From contig JAURKY010000006.1 in NCBI GenBank assembly GCA_030831475.1, forward strand, positions 83,174 to 147,173: 64,000 nucleotides of DNA, given 5' to 3'. Below are positions 28,999-40,926 of the stretch, piece after piece. The notes under the pieces are model-generated. The model did not search any database and was not told the DNA's origin. It saw nothing but the letters and a program-made list of their open reading frames with translations. Source of the stretch: Burkholderiales bacterium (GTDB lineage Bacteria; Pseudomonadota; Gammaproteobacteria; Burkholderiales; Methylophilaceae). Position 1 is the stretch's first letter; every line of letters starts with the position of its first letter. Made by a program: the position numbers and the translations under genes.

Positions 28999-30018
28999 AT
29001 GAACATAGGCAATATAAGTATTAGGAATAACCTTTTTCTTGCACCCATGGCGGGTGTAACCGACAGGCCTTTTCGAATGCTTTGTAAAAAATTAGGTGCA
29101 GGTGTCGCTGTCAGCGAAATGGTTACATCGAACTCATTGCTCTATGGCAGTGAAAAAACTAAAAAAAGAGCAGATCATGAAGGTGAAGTAGATCCTATTT
29201 CAGTTCAAATTGCTGGGGCAGATCCTAAAATGATGGCTGATGCCGCAAAATATAATGCGGATAACGGCGCCCAAATTATTGATATCAATATGGGTTGTCC
29301 CGCAAAAAAAATATGTAATGTTATGGCGGGCTCCGCATTGCTCAAACATGAAAAATTAGTTGAAGATATTCTTCAAAATGTTGTCAATGCTGTCAATATT
29401 CCAGTCACACTAAAAATCAGGACAGGCTGGGATAAAGAAAATAAGAATGCCACAAAAATTGCAAAAATTGCTGAAGAATCTGGTATTAAGGCACTAGCAA
29501 TTCATGGCAGAACTCGCGCTTGTCTTTATCAGGGTCATGCAGAATATGACACGATTGCTTCAGTTAAAAATGCAATTAATATTCCTGTAATTGCTAATGG
29601 TGATATTACAACGCCCGAAAAAGCAAAATATGTTTTGGACTATACCAAGGCCGATGGTGTCATGATTGGACGAGCGGCTCAAGGGCGACCATGGATTTTT
29701 CGTGAAATTGATCACTTTTTAAAACATAATGAAGTGCCCGAGCTACCAACCATTAATGAAATACAAAAAACAACACTTGAACACGTTAATGATTTGTATG
29801 ATTTTTATGGCGAGCTGAAAGGTATGCGTATTGCTCGAAAACACATTTCTTGGTACACCAAAGGCTTAAAACATTCAGCCCAATTTAGAGCCAATATGAA
29901 TTTAATTGAAGAGCCTACATTACAAATCAAAGCAATTAATGAATATTTTGAAAGTCTGAAAGTTCATCATCAATATATTCCTTACGATCAATCCATGGCT
30001 GAGGTTGTTTTTGCATAA
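28999..30018 (+). CDS. dusB: tRNA-dihydrouridine synthase B
   Basis: FMN-dependent reductase that makes dihydrouridine in the tRNA D-loop (U17 in E. coli). The 339 residues form the TIM barrel: LAPMAGVTDRPFRMLC, the catalytic NMGCPAKKICNVMAGSALL with its cysteine, LKIRTGWD and the FMN-phosphate motif VMIGRAAQGRPWIF. The fis gene follows with a 1-base TAATG overlap, the classic dusB-fis pair. Confidence 0.97.
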   Translation: MNIGNISIRNNLFLAPMAGVTDRPFRMLCKKLGAGVAVSEMVTSNSLLYGSEKTKKRADHEGEVDPISVQIAGADPKMMADAAKYNADNGAQIIDINMGCPAKKICNVMAGSALLKHEKLVEDILQNVVNAVNIPVTLKIRTGWDKENKNATKIAKIAEESGIKALAIHGRTRACLYQGHAEYDTIASVKNAINIPVIANGDITTPEKAKYVLDYTKADGVMIGRAAQGRPWIFREIDHFLKHNEVPELPTINEIQKTTLEHVNDLYDFYGELKGMRIARKHISWYTKGLKHSAQFRANMNLIEEPTLQIKAINEYFESLKVHHQYIPYDQSMAEVVFA

Positions 30019-30254
30019 TGATAAATAATCGACTCTCCGATGACATTGATCTCTTACTTGATCAGTATTTTAAAGACCTTCACGGCGAGTTACCAGGTAA
30101 TCTCTACGATTTAGTTCTAACCCATATTGAAAAGCCGCTTTTACTGTACGTGATGAACTTCGCTCATGGCAACCAGAGTAAAGCTGCCGAAATTTTAGGC
30201 TTAAATAGAAATACTTTAAGAAAAAAATTAAAAGCCCATAACATAGAGTTTTAA
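30018..30254 (+). CDS. fis: Fis-family DNA-binding protein
   Basis: A 78-residue nucleoid-associated and transcription factor. The C-terminal helix-turn-helix [24 protein letters not shown] is nearly identical to that of Fis. The N-terminal beta-hairpin arm is shorter than in E. coli Fis (98 residues), as usual in betaproteobacteria. It lies between dusB and purH with a 2-base gap to purH. Confidence 0.94.
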   Translation: MINNRLSDDIDLLLDQYFKDLHGELPGNLYDLVLTHIEKPLLLYVMNFAHGNQSKAAEILGLNRNTLRKKLKAHNIEF

Positions 30255-30256
30255 AA

Positions 30257-31801
30257 ATGATCAAAATCAAACGTGCATTAATTAGTGTTTCTGACAAAGA
30301 TAAATTATTAGATTTAGCCAAGGTATTAACTGATTTTAATGTTGAAATTTTATCAACAGGCGGAACCGCTAAGTTGCTAAATGACAATTCAATAACAGTG
30401 ACCGAAGTATCTGATTACACAAAGTTTCCTGAGATGTTAGAGGGAAGAGTAAAAACACTTCACCCTAAAATTCATGGTGGCATTCTAGCAAAAAGAAATG
30501 ATGACCATTTAAAAACGCTTCGTGAAAATAATATTGAAACCATTGATCTTGTCGTTGTTAATTTGTACCCCTTCGAAGCAACCATTGAGAAACCCAATTG
30601 TTCACTTGAGGATGCGATCGAAAATATCGATATTGGTGGGCCAACAATGATTCGTTCAGCGGCTAAGAATTTTGAATCCGTAGCTGTGTTAACAAGCTGT
30701 GAGGATTACGATTTATTTATTGAAGAATTTAAAAAAAACAAAGGGGCACTTGATCGTGATTTTAGATTTAATTTGGCAAAAAAAGCATTTACTCATACCG
30801 CAAGATATGATGCGGCCATAAGTACTTATCTTACTCAGGATGAGGGACATTTTCCAAATGTCTTAGGACAGGTACTCAATAAAGAAATGGAAATGAGATA
30901 CGGTGAGAACCCCCACCAAAAAGCTGCCTTCTTCAAATTTAATAAAGAGATACCAGGCGCTTTATCTAACTTTACTCAACTGCAGGGCAAGGAGTTATCA
31001 TTTAATAACCTTAATGACTCTGATGGCGCCTGGGAATGTGTCAAAAGTTTTAAAGAACCTACCTGTGTCATTGTAAAGCACGCTAATCCTTGTGGTGTTT
31101 GTTCTGCAAAAACCCCTTCAGATGCATACCAAGGAGCCTTTAATACAGATCCAACCTCTGCCTTTGGTGGAATCATTGCTTTTAATGTTGAAGTTGATGG
31201 AGCGGCAGCAGAATTAATTATGAAACAGTTCGTGGAAGTTATTATTGCTCCAAGCTATTCAAGTGAAGCTTTAAAAATTTTTCAAACCAAAGAAAATATT
31301 AGATTACTTCAGGTTCCTCTGGGTCATTCCACTAACCAGCTAGATTTTAAAAAAATTGGAGGGGGCTTCCTTGTCCAATCCGCTGATGAACATGAACTCG
31401 ATATTGATGCATGTGAAATTGTAACTAAACTAAAACCATCACCGAAGGATTTATCCGATCTAAAGTTTGCATGGCAAGTAGCACAGTATGTTAAATCCAA
31501 TGCAATTGTTTTTTGTCGTGACAAAAAAACGTTAGGTGTTGGCGCAGGTCAGATGAGTCGAGTAGACAGCACAAAAATTGCAGCCATTAAAGCGGAGAAT
31601 GCTGGACTATCATTAAAAGGTAGCGTGGTTGCTTCAGATGCTTTTTTTCCCTTTAGAGATGGCTTAGATGTACTCGCACAATATGGCGCCAAGTATGTCA
31701 TTCAGCCCGGAGGAAGTATGCGTGATAGCGAGGTTATTGAGGCCGCTAATGAACATGGTCTCGTTATGCTATTTACAAAAATAAGACACTTTAGACATTA
31801 A
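30257..31801 (+). CDS. purH: bifunctional AICAR formyltransferase / IMP cyclohydrolase
   Basis: Catalyses the last two steps of purine synthesis to IMP. The 514 residues contain the N-terminal MGS-like cyclohydrolase ([35 protein letters not shown]) and the C-terminal transformylase ([37 protein letters not shown], and the late [12 protein letters not shown]). It is followed by purD after 4 bases, the common purHD pairing. Confidence 0.98.
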   Translation: MIKIKRALISVSDKDKLLDLAKVLTDFNVEILSTGGTAKLLNDNSITVTEVSDYTKFPEMLEGRVKTLHPKIHGGILAKRNDDHLKTLRENNIETIDLVVVNLYPFEATIEKPNCSLEDAIENIDIGGPTMIRSAAKNFESVAVLTSCEDYDLFIEEFKKNKGALDRDFRFNLAKKAFTHTARYDAAISTYLTQDEGHFPNVLGQVLNKEMEMRYGENPHQKAAFFKFNKEIPGALSNFTQLQGKELSFNNLNDSDGAWECVKSFKEPTCVIVKHANPCGVCSAKTPSDAYQGAFNTDPTSAFGGIIAFNVEVDGAAAELIMKQFVEVIIAPSYSSEALKIFQTKENIRLLQVPLGHSTNQLDFKKIGGGFLVQSADEHELDIDACEIVTKLKPSPKDLSDLKFAWQVAQYVKSNAIVFCRDKKTLGVGAGQMSRVDSTKIAAIKAENAGLSLKGSVVASDAFFPFRDGLDVLAQYGAKYVIQPGGSMRDSEVIEAANEHGLVMLFTKIRHFRH

Positions 31802-31805
31802 TTAA

Positions 31806-33092
31806 ATGAAAATATTGGTCATAGGAAATGGTGGGCGGGAGCATGCAATTGCTTGGAAACTAGCCCAAAGTAATTTAGTAGATTTAGTTTATGTTGCCCC
31901 TGGAAATGGTGGTACAGCCACTGGAAATCAAAAAATAAAAAATATCAATCTAAAAAATAATCATGAGCTGATTGATTTTGCCAAACAAAATAATATCGAA
32001 CTCACTGTGGTTGGTCCTGAGTTACCTCTTTCTCTAGGCATCGTTAATGATTTCCACAAACATGGACTTAATATTTTTGGACCAACAAAAGAAGCAGCAC
32101 AACTAGAAAGCTCAAAAGATTTTGCTAAAGCTTTCATGAAGAAACATCAAATCCCAACTGCTGACTATCAAACGTTTACTGAAATCAAAAAAGCCCATGC
32201 TTATATCTTAGAAAAAGGTGCGCCTATTGTTATTAAGGCAGATGGTCTAGCAGCTGGAAAAGGTGTCATTGTTGCACAAACTGAAGATGAAGCCATTGCA
32301 GCTGTAAACTCAATGCTTGCTGATAATAAGTTTGGTAATGCTGGTGCACGTGTTGTCATAGAGGAATTCTTGACGGGCGAGGAAGCCAGTTTTATTGTGA
32401 TAGCCGATGGTGAAAATATTTTACCATTGGCATCAAGTCAAGATCATAAGAGACTTCTTAATGATGATTTAGGACCCAATACCGGTGGTATGGGTGCATA
32501 TTCTCCTGCGCCAATTGTTGATGATGCTTTACATGAAAAAATTATGAATTTAGTTATAAAGCCTACAGTACAAGGGATGAAACAAGACGGTTTTAACTTT
32601 GTAGGTTTCTTGTATGCAGGCCTGATGATTGATGCAAATAAAAATATTAAAACGTTAGAATTCAATTGCAGGTTAGGTGATCCTGAAACACAACCCTTAC
32701 TTTTTAGAATTAAAAGTGATTTATTGCCGGTGTTATTAAATGCAACCCAAGGTAAACTTAATGAATCAATCATTGAATGGGAGGATGGTTATTCAATCAC
32801 TGTTGTTATGGCAGCTGAAAACTATCCTAATACTCCAAAACTGGGTGATGTCATCTCTCAATTAGAATGTAATGATTCCGATTGTTTTATATTTCATGCT
32901 GGAACAAAAAAAGTCAGTGAGGAAATTTTAACCTCAGGGGGTCGTGTATTAGGCGTCACAGCCAAAGCGATGAATTTATCTGAGGCGCAAAAAAAGGTCT
33001 ATCAGCTTACCAAACAAATTCAATTTAAGGGCTCTCAATATCGTACTGACATAGGTAATAAAGCCTTTAACCGAATCAGTGAAAAATCATAG
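31806..33092 (+). CDS. purD: phosphoribosylamine-glycine ligase
   Basis: ATP-grasp ligase for the second step of purine synthesis. The 428 residues begin MKILVIGNGGREHAIAWKL and include VVGPELPLSLGI, the ATP-binding VIKADGLAAGKGV, the GPNTGGMGAYSPAP signature and EFNCRLGDPETQPLL. The last 14 bases overlap the GTG start of tsaC. Confidence 0.98.
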   Translation: MKILVIGNGGREHAIAWKLAQSNLVDLVYVAPGNGGTATGNQKIKNINLKNNHELIDFAKQNNIELTVVGPELPLSLGIVNDFHKHGLNIFGPTKEAAQLESSKDFAKAFMKKHQIPTADYQTFTEIKKAHAYILEKGAPIVIKADGLAAGKGVIVAQTEDEAIAAVNSMLADNKFGNAGARVVIEEFLTGEEASFIVIADGENILPLASSQDHKRLLNDDLGPNTGGMGAYSPAPIVDDALHEKIMNLVIKPTVQGMKQDGFNFVGFLYAGLMIDANKNIKTLEFNCRLGDPETQPLLFRIKSDLLPVLLNATQGKLNESIIEWEDGYSITVVMAAENYPNTPKLGDVISQLECNDSDCFIFHAGTKKVSEEILTSGGRVLGVTAKAMNLSEAQKKVYQLTKQIQFKGSQYRTDIGNKAFNRISEKS

Positions 33093-33621
33093 ATTAAAAA
33101 GATTTCTAATTAGAGGTGGAGTGATTATCTACCCAACAGAATCTTGTTTTGGAATAGGTTGTGATCCAAAAAATATTCATGCCATAAACAAAATTATGGT
33201 TTTAAAAAAAAGAAATATTAAAAAAAATTTTTTACTCATTTCGTCATCTCTTAAACAATTAGATAGCTACATTAATAATTTGACTCAAACTCAAATAGAT
33301 AAGCTTTTTAAAAAATGGCCTGGTCCACACACATGGGTTATCAATGCTAAGGAAAATTGTAAGCCCTGGCTTACGAATCACTCAAACCAAATCGCCATAA
33401 GAATACCTAGCTTTTTATCATGCTTTAATCTATGCAAAAATACAGGCATGGCTTTAATCTCTACCAGCGCTAATCTAAGTGGTAAAAAAACACTCAAAAA
33501 TTACCGTGAAGTATGCCGTTTTTCAAATAGACACGTTAGACTCATTAAAGGGCAAATTGGAAAACAAAAAAAACCATCAACTATTCAAGATTTTGCTACA
33601 GGAAAGATTTTAAGAAAATAA
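33079..33621 (+). CDS. tsaC: threonylcarbamoyl-AMP synthase (YrdC/Sua5 domain)
   Basis: Makes threonylcarbamoyl-AMP, the donor for t6A in tRNA. The 180 residues start at GTG 33079 inside purD. Landmarks are [27 protein letters not shown] and [16 protein letters not shown]. Short TsaC type, without the Sua5 C-terminal domain. It complements tsaB at 8986 in the same pathway. Notably rich in lysine, and slightly shorter than E. coli TsaC (190). Confidence 0.93.
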   Translation: MKNHRLKRFLIRGGVIIYPTESCFGIGCDPKNIHAINKIMVLKKRNIKKNFLLISSSLKQLDSYINNLTQTQIDKLFKKWPGPHTWVINAKENCKPWLTNHSNQIAIRIPSFLSCFNLCKNTGMALISTSANLSGKKTLKNYREVCRFSNRHVRLIKGQIGKQKKPSTIQDFATGKILRK

Positions 33622-33622
33622 A

Positions 33623-34528
33623 ATGGCAAGTGAAAATAAAGTAAAACAAGTACAAGATTTTTTAACAAACCTCCAAAGCGATATTGTTGAAGCAATTCAA
33701 CTTATTGATGGGAAAAATTTTATTCATGATTCTTGGCAGAGAACTGAAGGTGGTGGTGGAACTACCTGCATACTTGAAAATGGAAATGTATTTGAACGCG
33801 CAGGAGTAGGATTTTCACATGTCCTCGGAAATAAATTACCAAAATCCGCATCTCAACAAAGGCCTGAACTTGAAAATAGAAAATGGGAAGCGCTTGGTGT
33901 ATCACTTGTTTTTCATCCATACAATCCTTTTGTACCAACGGTTCATATGAATGTGCGTTTTTTTATCGCCTCAAATAATGAGGATGATGTTTGGTGGTTT
34001 GGTGGGGGGATGGATCTTACGCCCTATTATCCTTTTGAAGAGGATGTCATTCACTTTCATCAAACGTTAAAAACCGGTTTAGAGCCTTTTGGTGATCATA
34101 CCTATCAAAAATTTAAGGATCAATGTGATGATTATTTTTTCCTTAATCACAGGAACGAGCCAAGAGGAATTGGTGGGATCTTTTTTGATGATTTTTCAGA
34201 AAAAGATTTTACTTTTTCATTTGATTTAACTAGGAAAGTAGGAAAAATATTTCTTACCGCGTACCTACCGATTGTACAAAGAAGAAAAGATGTTTCATTT
34301 ACAGATAAGCAAAGAGACTTTCAACTTTATCGTCGCAGCCGATATGTAGAATTTAATCTTCTTCAAGATAGAGGCACTTTATTTGGAATCCAGTCAAAAG
34401 GCAGGACAGAATCAATTTTAATGTCTATGCCCCCTATGGTAAAGTGGTCCTATGATTGGTCCCCAGAAAAAAATAGTATGGAATCAAAGTTATATAATGA
34501 ATTTTTAATCAAGAAAAATTGGGTCTAA
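33623..34528 (+). CDS. hemF: oxygen-dependent coproporphyrinogen III oxidase
   Basis: Converts coproporphyrinogen III to protoporphyrinogen IX using O2. The 301 residues show [51 protein letters not shown], the [14 protein letters not shown] [12 protein letters not shown] and [15 protein letters not shown]. The start is one base past the tsaC stop. Heme supply suits the caa3 oxidase and cytochromes here. Confidence 0.97.
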   Translation: MASENKVKQVQDFLTNLQSDIVEAIQLIDGKNFIHDSWQRTEGGGGTTCILENGNVFERAGVGFSHVLGNKLPKSASQQRPELENRKWEALGVSLVFHPYNPFVPTVHMNVRFFIASNNEDDVWWFGGGMDLTPYYPFEEDVIHFHQTLKTGLEPFGDHTYQKFKDQCDDYFFLNHRNEPRGIGGIFFDDFSEKDFTFSFDLTRKVGKIFLTAYLPIVQRRKDVSFTDKQRDFQLYRRSRYVEFNLLQDRGTLFGIQSKGRTESILMSMPPMVKWSYDWSPEKNSMESKLYNEFLIKKNWV

Positions 34529-34529
34529 A

Positions 34530-35870
34530 ATGCTTCATTCAATTGAAGAAATAATACATAACTTATCTGGCATGGTATGGGGTCCTCCCATGTTAATACT
34601 ATTATTTGGTACTCACATTTATCTTTCCTTTCAATTAAAGTTTCTACAATTTAGATCGCTTCCGTTAGCTATTAAAATACTTTTTAGTAAATCTAATGCA
34701 GATGGAGATATTTCTCATTTTTCTGCACTTATGACGGCTCTGGCTGCAACCGTAGGGATTGGGAATATTGTTGGTGTTGCAACTGCGATAACTCTCGGAG
34801 GTCCAGGTGCTATTTTTTGGATGTGGCTAACAGGATTGCTCGGAATGTCGACTAAGTATTGTGAAGGTCTATTGGCTGTTAAATATAGAATCAAAGGAAA
34901 AAATGGTATGCAGGGCGGGCCAATGTATTATCTTACTAAAGGCCTAAACAAATATTGGCTTGCTTGTTTTTTTTCAGTTTTCACAATTTTTGCAGCTTTT
35001 GGATCGGGTAATATGGTCCAAGCTAATGCAACAGCAACAGTATTCAAAAGTGCTTTTAATATTCCTCCAGAGTTGACTGGAATTATCTTAAGCTTTCTAG
35101 CAGGGATAGTGATTATTGGCGGGATTAAATCAATAGGAAGATTTGCATCTATTTTTGTGCCTATTATGATTATTCTTTATCTAGTCACTACATCAATAGT
35201 TTTAATTATTAATAGTGACAAAATACCTGAGGCGCTTAATTTAATTTTCTCTGGGGCTTTCACCGGCACTGCAGCGACCGGAGGATTTATAGGTGCCACT
35301 ATTGCTGCTGCTATTCGTTTTGGTGTCGCAAGAGGCTTATTTTCAAATGAGTCTGGCTTGGGCTCTGCAGCTATTGCTGCAGCATCAGCAAAAACCAATG
35401 ATCCAGTCAGACAAGCCCTCGTTAGTATGACGGGTACTTTTATTGATACTATTGTTGTATGCACAATGACTGCTCTTGTAATTTTAACCTCTGGACTTTG
35501 GGATACGGGCATAAATGCTGCAGAATTAACCAGCAAAAGTGTAGAGTCCGCGTTAGGTTATCCTGGCGAAATTATAATAGCTATTGCAACTGCTTTTTTT
35601 GCTTTTTCAACTCTGATCGGATGGTGTTTTTATGGAGAACGGGCGCTTGAATTTTTATTTGGTCCCAAATCTGTAATTGTCTATCGAATAGTTTTCACAA
35701 TTTTAGTTTTTATTGGTTCTACAATGAGTTTAAGTTTAGTTTGGAATTTCTCAGATATTATGAATGGCATGATGGCGATACCAAATCTAATTGGATTGAT
35801 ATTTTTATGCAAAGTAGTAAAGAATGAGACTAATAGGTTTTTTTTAGTGCAAGACAAATCAGAGGGTTAA
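34530..35870 (+). CDS. sodium:alanine/glycine symporter (AGCS family)
   Basis: Amino-acid uptake permease driven by sodium. The 446 residues form about ten to eleven membrane helices with the family segments ATVGIGNIVGVATAI, GGPGAIFWMW, MQGGPMYYLTKGL and ARGLFSNESGLGSAAIAAA. Substrate is alanine or glycine by family; the sequence does not decide. Last gene of the dusB-to-symporter run; its end overlaps the convergent cytochrome gene by 12 bases. Confidence 0.93.
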   Translation: MLHSIEEIIHNLSGMVWGPPMLILLFGTHIYLSFQLKFLQFRSLPLAIKILFSKSNADGDISHFSALMTALAATVGIGNIVGVATAITLGGPGAIFWMWLTGLLGMSTKYCEGLLAVKYRIKGKNGMQGGPMYYLTKGLNKYWLACFFSVFTIFAAFGSGNMVQANATATVFKSAFNIPPELTGIILSFLAGIVIIGGIKSIGRFASIFVPIMIILYLVTTSIVLIINSDKIPEALNLIFSGAFTGTAATGGFIGATIAAAIRFGVARGLFSNESGLGSAAIAAASAKTNDPVRQALVSMTGTFIDTIVVCTMTALVILTSGLWDTGINAAELTSKSVESALGYPGEIIIAIATAFFAFSTLIGWCFYGERALEFLFGPKSVIVYRIVFTILVFIGSTMSLSLVWNFSDIMNGMMAIPNLIGLIFLCKVVKNETNRFFLVQDKSEG

Positions 35871-36161
35871 AATCCATTTAACCATCGTTTTTAATTCATC
35901 ATCACTTAAATTTGGATGAGGTATCATAGGAACATCGCCCCAATTTCCACTTCCACCATTTCTTATCTTATTAACGAGCATTAAGTCTATTTCTGCTTGA
36001 CCTTTATATTTTTTCGAAACATCAATAAAGGCAGGGCCTAAGACTTTGGTTTTTACGCTATGGCAGGCAAAACAACCGTTATTTTGTGCTAGATTTTTTC
36101 CATCATTTGCTATGGCAAATGATGAGCCTAAAATTGAAAAAATGATTAATAAATATTTCAT
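35859..36161 (-). CDS. small periplasmic cytochrome c (c551/c8-like)
   Basis: A 100-residue electron carrier with a signal peptide (to about residue 18, ...SFAIA), one heme motif CFACH and a downstream MIPHPNLSD segment supplying the axial methionine. KTKVLGPAFIDVSKKY is the typical cytochrome c551 helix region. It may feed the caa3 oxidase, but that is inference. It lies 20 bases after the DUF255 gene. Confidence 0.92.
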   Translation of the reverse strand: MKYLLIIFSILGSSFAIANDGKNLAQNNGCFACHSVKTKVLGPAFIDVSKKYKGQAEIDLMLVNKIRNGGSGNWGDVPMIPHPNLSDDELKTMVKWILTL

Positions 36162-36181
36162 TCAAAAAACCTAAAATGTAG

Positions 36182-38161
36182 CTATTGGAGGGATATCAAA
36201 GACAAAAGTTCATCAACATTTTTACAGGCAGGATAACAGATACCTTTTTTGCAAAGAGTAATGGCTCCTTCATTAAGGTAAGTTGAGTTAATTGTTTTAT
36301 TATTTACATGCAACTCTTTTTTGGTATCTAAAAAAAGAATTAAATGATCTTGGTATAGGTGATTGGGTAAATTATTTTTCCATGAACTGATTTGATCGGG
36401 GGAGCCAAAAAAAGTAATAAGGGGCTGGTCACCGTAAAAGTATTCAAGAGCAGTCATGAGACTGGGATGAGAAGAAGGTTGAGTTCTAATTTTATGATTT
36501 AAATGCCTTAAAATTTTTTCAGCATGTTTGAAAAAATTATTATCTAAATACAAAATACTTAACTTTTGAAATATTAAAGCAGCCACTCCATTTGCAGAGG
36601 GCGTAGCATTATCCTCAGAAATAATTTCTCTTTCAAAAAGTTTTTCATGATCATGGGCCGTAAAATAGAGTGCCCCTTTCTCTGAATAGAATTTTTCAAT
36701 AATTTGATTACCAATTTCAAAGGCTATTTCATAGTCCTCTTTTTTAAAATTGGACTGCATCGATTCAATTAAGGCTTCAAGATAAAAAACATAATCATCT
36801 AAAAATAAAACTGACTCTTTATATTGGTTATTCTTTAATGATGATTTGGTAATAAAAAATTGATAAGTTAAATAATCTAAGTTTTTTTGAGCAAGTTGAA
36901 TCCATTCGTCTTTTTTTAAAACTCGTCCAGCATAAAGTAAGCTTTTAATCATCATTGCATTCCACGATACGACTAACTTTTGATCAATGGTTGGTTTCAC
37001 TTTAACTTGACGTGTTTTTTTTAAAAGCTGTCTTTGTTTGTCAATCTGATCAATATCTTCAAAATTTCTTAAATTAAGATGCCATAGCTCTGACTCATAA
37101 TTAGGATTACCATCCATTTGAAAAATATGCTGCATAGAATTTAAAGTTTCGTCCTCTGGGCTAAAGTTATAGTAAAACCCTTCTTCTAAAATTTCTTTGT
37201 CATTTAACGAATCAGCATCCATGGATGAGTAGAAATAACCTTTCTTGTCCAACATATTATTTTTAATCCAATCAACAGTCATCTCAATGAGTTTTAAGTA
37301 TTGGCTAGACGATTCTGTATAAGTCAAATGAATGATTAGCTCGATAAGTTGAGCGCTGTTGTAAAGCATCTTTTCATAGTGTGGTATTTGCCATTGATCA
37401 TCGACGCAATACCTAAAAAAACCACCTTCAACATGATCAAATAAACCAGACTGCATGATTTTTTTTATATTCTTACTCATGAGCTCAATACTCTCTTGAT
37501 TCTTTGACTTAATTAAATAATTCATTACGGCTTCATTTGGAAACTTGGGTGCGCCTTTAAAACCCCCATTGGTGTGATCCAAATTATGAATAATTTCTTC
37601 CCTGATTTGATGAATATGTTCTTTGGAAAATAAATCATCATTTGTTATTTCAGGTTGAAGTTTATTGAATATTTGCCTGATTTGATCAGTTTGCTTGGAG
37701 AGCATGTCCTTTTCATTTAAATAAAGCTCAGATAGCTTTGGCAGAATTTGCATCAATCCCTGCATATTAAATTTAGGAAGCTTTGGAATGTAAGTGGCTA
37801 TAAAAAAAGGTTCTTGTTTAGGCGTCATAAAGACACTTAATGGCCAGCCCCCTGGTCTTTGAGCAAAAATATAGTGAGCTTTTTGATAGATATGATCGAT
37901 ATCTGGCCTTTCTTCTTTATCAACCTTGATGCAAACAAAAAACTGATTAAGGAGTGTAGCTACCTCATTATCTTCAAAACATTCATGCGCCATGACATGG
38001 CACCAATGGCAAGAAGAATAACCGATAGACAAAAAAATAGGTTTATCTTCATTGCTTGCTTTTAAAAAAGCCTCCTCCCCCCATGGATACCATGAGACCG
38101 GATTATTTTCATGTTGCTTAAGGTAGAGACTGGATTCGTTTTTTAGCTTGTTTGCCATCAA
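36182..38161 (-). CDS. DUF255 thioredoxin-domain protein (YyaL/SSP411-like)
   Basis: The 659-residue protein has an N-terminal thioredoxin-like domain ([17 protein letters not shown], CxxC at about residues 51-54; [22 protein letters not shown]) and a long C-terminal alpha-toroid like N-acylglucosamine 2-epimerases ([36 protein letters not shown]). The family is widespread with no firm function. Its start overlaps the mutarotase stop by 4 bases. Confidence 0.92.
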   Translation of the reverse strand: MMANKLKNESSLYLKQHENNPVSWYPWGEEAFLKASNEDKPIFLSIGYSSCHWCHVMAHECFEDNEVATLLNQFFVCIKVDKEERPDIDHIYQKAHYIFAQRPGGWPLSVFMTPKQEPFFIATYIPKLPKFNMQGLMQILPKLSELYLNEKDMLSKQTDQIRQIFNKLQPEITNDDLFSKEHIHQIREEIIHNLDHTNGGFKGAPKFPNEAVMNYLIKSKNQESIELMSKNIKKIMQSGLFDHVEGGFFRYCVDDQWQIPHYEKMLYNSAQLIELIIHLTYTESSSQYLKLIEMTVDWIKNNMLDKKGYFYSSMDADSLNDKEILEEGFYYNFSPEDETLNSMQHIFQMDGNPNYESELWHLNLRNFEDIDQIDKQRQLLKKTRQVKVKPTIDQKLVVSWNAMMIKSLLYAGRVLKKDEWIQLAQKNLDYLTYQFFITKSSLKNNQYKESVLFLDDYVFYLEALIESMQSNFKKEDYEIAFEIGNQIIEKFYSEKGALYFTAHDHEKLFEREIISEDNATPSANGVAALIFQKLSILYLDNNFFKHAEKILRHLNHKIRTQPSSHPSLMTALEYFYGDQPLITFFGSPDQISSWKNNLPNHLYQDHLILFLDTKKELHVNNKTINSTYLNEGAITLCKKGICYPACKNVDELLSLISLQ

Positions 38162-39033
38162 TACTCTTGAACTGAATATTCGGTGGCAATACTATGGGTT
38201 AAATCAGGATAAATCACAACAGAATTCTCAAGGGAGTTAGCTGTCTCAACACATACCATTCGTCTCCACTCATCTTTGGCGCCCATGTCGCCCATCTCTG
38301 ATGCTCTTTTTTCACCTGGCGTCCAAACAACCGTTGAGTTACTATTAGATTTTTTTATTGTGATCACACGATTAAATGTTTCATCCTCAATGTAACAATC
38401 ATTGCTGGTGTTTAAATACACCCTGTCAAAGGGGCCTTTAAATTCGATCGGGCCTTTTTGAATATTACAGTTAAAGTTATCAAATTTATCTGTGTACACC
38501 ATATTTTCCAAACCTCTCACCTTTATAGACTCAATATCTGACACATAAAAATAGGTATGAAACCCTTCACCAATGGTGAATGGATGGCTTGATAAGTTGG
38601 TTGTCTTCAAATTTAAGTATAAGCTCTCACCAATTACGATTGATAATTCAAGCTCGTAGTTATAAGTTAATTGTCGTGAAGCCTCTTCGGTCGGTAACAT
38701 TTTAAGAATAAGCTTGGTTGAGCCATTTTTAAGATCAATGATTTTATCAAGATTCCATGGAATCACTCGGGCAAAACCATGTAAACAAAAATTTCCATCT
38801 GTTGGGTGGTTACCAAACCATGGCCAACAAATAGGAATGCCTCCTCTGATCGAACGACCCTTTTCATATCGAGCATTCGTTGATAACCACAGTACATCTT
38901 GTTTCGTAGCTTTTGGTCGCCACCATGTTACATGTCCACCTTGAAGTGAGATTTTAGCTTCTGCGTGACGGTTATTGATTTCAAGAAATTCTAGCCCATT
39001 GGCCTCTTTTACAACTTTGACATCCTTACTCAT
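38158..39033 (-). CDS. D-hexose-6-phosphate mutarotase (YeaD-like)
   Basis: An aldose-1-epimerase-fold enzyme that interconverts anomers of hexose 6-phosphates. The 291 residues include [35 protein letters not shown] and [13 protein letters not shown], with the catalytic histidines and the late NVWVWTPGEK-like [16 protein letters not shown]. It is between ilvD and the DUF255 gene with 4-base overlaps on both sides, so all three are probably translated from one message. Confidence 0.9.
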   Translation of the reverse strand: MSKDVKVVKEANGLEFLEINNRHAEAKISLQGGHVTWWRPKATKQDVLWLSTNARYEKGRSIRGGIPICWPWFGNHPTDGNFCLHGFARVIPWNLDKIIDLKNGSTKLILKMLPTEEASRQLTYNYELELSIVIGESLYLNLKTTNLSSHPFTIGEGFHTYFYVSDIESIKVRGLENMVYTDKFDNFNCNIQKGPIEFKGPFDRVYLNTSNDCYIEDETFNRVITIKKSNSNSTVVWTPGEKRASEMGDMGAKDEWRRMVCVETANSLENSVVIYPDLTHSIATEYSVQEY

Positions 39034-40889
39034 TTAGAATGCTTAACCTCAATTTGACTTAGATCCCTGACTGCGCCTTGAGATGCACTGGTAGCCATCA
39101 TTGCATAAGCCTTTAATGCTGCACTTACTTTTCTCTCTCTAGGTTGAGGTTGCCAAGGGTTTTTACTGTTTTGCATTTCTTTTCTGCGCTTATTCAGTTC
39201 CTCATCGCTTAGCTCGACATTAATTGACCTATTGGGGATATCAATTGATATCATGTCTCCTTCTCGAACTAAAGCAATAGCACCACCCTCAGCAGCTTCA
39301 GGTGACACATGCCCAATACTCAATCCTGAAGTTCCACCTGAAAAACGACCATCAGTTAAAAGTGCGCATGCTTTTCCAAGACCTTTTGATTTAAGGTAGG
39401 CTGTGGGGTATAACATTTCTTGCATGCCAGGCCCACCTTTAGGGCCCTCGTAAATAATTAAAACAATATCTCCAGCTACGATATTATCACCAAGAATTGC
39501 GTGAACTGCATCATCTTGAGATTCAAAAAGCCTCACCCGCCCTTTAAATTTTAGGATTTCTTCATCAACACCGGCTGTTTTAACAATACATCCATCCTTA
39601 GCAATGTTTCCATGTAAAACTGCAAGGCCACCATCCTGACTGTATGCATGTGCTTTATCTCGTATACATCCATTTTCACGGTCTAAATCTAATTCTGGCC
39701 AAAGTTTATCCTGGCTAAACGCCTCTGTGGTTCTAACCCCGCCAGGTGCAGCTCGATAAAACTGTTTTATATTGTCATCTTGAGTTGTTTTTATATCCCA
39801 ATGATTGATCGCATCACCGATGGTTTTTGCATGTACGCATGACGCATCAGTCTTAATCAGCTTGGCTCGATTAAGCTCAGCAAGAATGGCAAAGACACCG
39901 CCCGCCCTATGGACATCCTCCATATGATATTTTTGCGTGGCAGGAGCTACTTTGGCTAAGCAAGGCACACTTCTTGAAATTCGATCAATATCGCCTATAT
40001 TAAAATCAACTTGAGCCTCACGAGCGGCGGCGAGTAAGTGTAAAACTGTATTGGTCGAACCTCCCATAGCTACATCTAAGCTCATTGCATTTTCAAAGGC
40101 ATGTTTGGTGGCAATATTTCTAGGTAGCACGGACTGATCATCCTTGTCGTAGTAGCGCTTTGTGATTTCAACAATCGTTCTAGCTGCATTTAAAAAAAGT
40201 GATTCGCGCGCTTTATGTGTTGCTAACGTACTTCCGTTTCCTGGCAAGCTTAATCCAAGCGCCTCGGTGAGGCAATTCATAGAGTTGGCGGTAAACATAC
40301 CTGAGCATGATCCGCAAGTGGGGCAGGATGATCTCTCTAAAAACTCAAGTTCAGATTCATTGATTTTATGATCGCCCGCAGCAATCATGGGTGTCACAAG
40401 ATCTACCTTTTGGACAGTGTCGCCCCAGTTAACCTTCCCTGCCTCCATAGGACCGCCCGAGACAAAAACAACTGGAATATTAATTCTCATTGCCGCCATT
40501 AACATGCCCGGGGTAATTTTGTCACAGTTAGAAATACAAACCATGGCATCAGCCCAATGAGCATTCACCATGTATTCAACACTATCAGCAATCAAATCTC
40601 GACTTGGAAGGCTGTAGAGCATGCCATCATGGCCCATCGCAATGCCATCATCGACGGCAATAGTATTAAATTCTTTAGCAACGCCCCCGTGTTTTTCAAT
40701 CTCTCTTGCAACGAGTTGCCCTAAGTCTTTTAAATGAACATGGCCCGGTACAAATTGAGTAAAGGAATTAACGACAGCAATAATAGGTTTAGAAAAATCA
40801 TCATCAGTCATACCAGTAGCGCGCCAAAGTGCCCTGGCACCCGCCTGATTTCTGCCTTCAGTTGTTTTTTTCGACCTGTAAACTGCCAT
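39030..40889 (-). CDS. ilvD: dihydroxy-acid dehydratase
   Basis: Fe-S dehydratase of isoleucine, valine and pantothenate synthesis. The 619 residues are full length. The cluster cysteines lie in [11 protein letters not shown] and [15 protein letters not shown]; Mg/substrate residues appear in [11 protein letters not shown] and the C-terminal [17 protein letters not shown]. The ATG at 40889 begins [19 protein letters not shown]. Divergent from lgt with 37 bases to its preferred start. Confidence 0.98.
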   Translation of the reverse strand: MAVYRSKKTTEGRNQAGARALWRATGMTDDDFSKPIIAVVNSFTQFVPGHVHLKDLGQLVAREIEKHGGVAKEFNTIAVDDGIAMGHDGMLYSLPSRDLIADSVEYMVNAHWADAMVCISNCDKITPGMLMAAMRINIPVVFVSGGPMEAGKVNWGDTVQKVDLVTPMIAAGDHKINESELEFLERSSCPTCGSCSGMFTANSMNCLTEALGLSLPGNGSTLATHKARESLFLNAARTIVEITKRYYDKDDQSVLPRNIATKHAFENAMSLDVAMGGSTNTVLHLLAAAREAQVDFNIGDIDRISRSVPCLAKVAPATQKYHMEDVHRAGGVFAILAELNRAKLIKTDASCVHAKTIGDAINHWDIKTTQDDNIKQFYRAAPGGVRTTEAFSQDKLWPELDLDRENGCIRDKAHAYSQDGGLAVLHGNIAKDGCIVKTAGVDEEILKFKGRVRLFESQDDAVHAILGDNIVAGDIVLIIYEGPKGGPGMQEMLYPTAYLKSKGLGKACALLTDGRFSGGTSGLSIGHVSPEAAEGGAIALVREGDMISIDIPNRSINVELSDEELNKRRKEMQNSKNPWQPQPRERKVSAALKAYAMMATSASQGAVRDLSQIEVKHSK

Positions 40890-40926
40890 TTATAATCCTT
40901 AAGTGAAAATAACTTATAATTATACA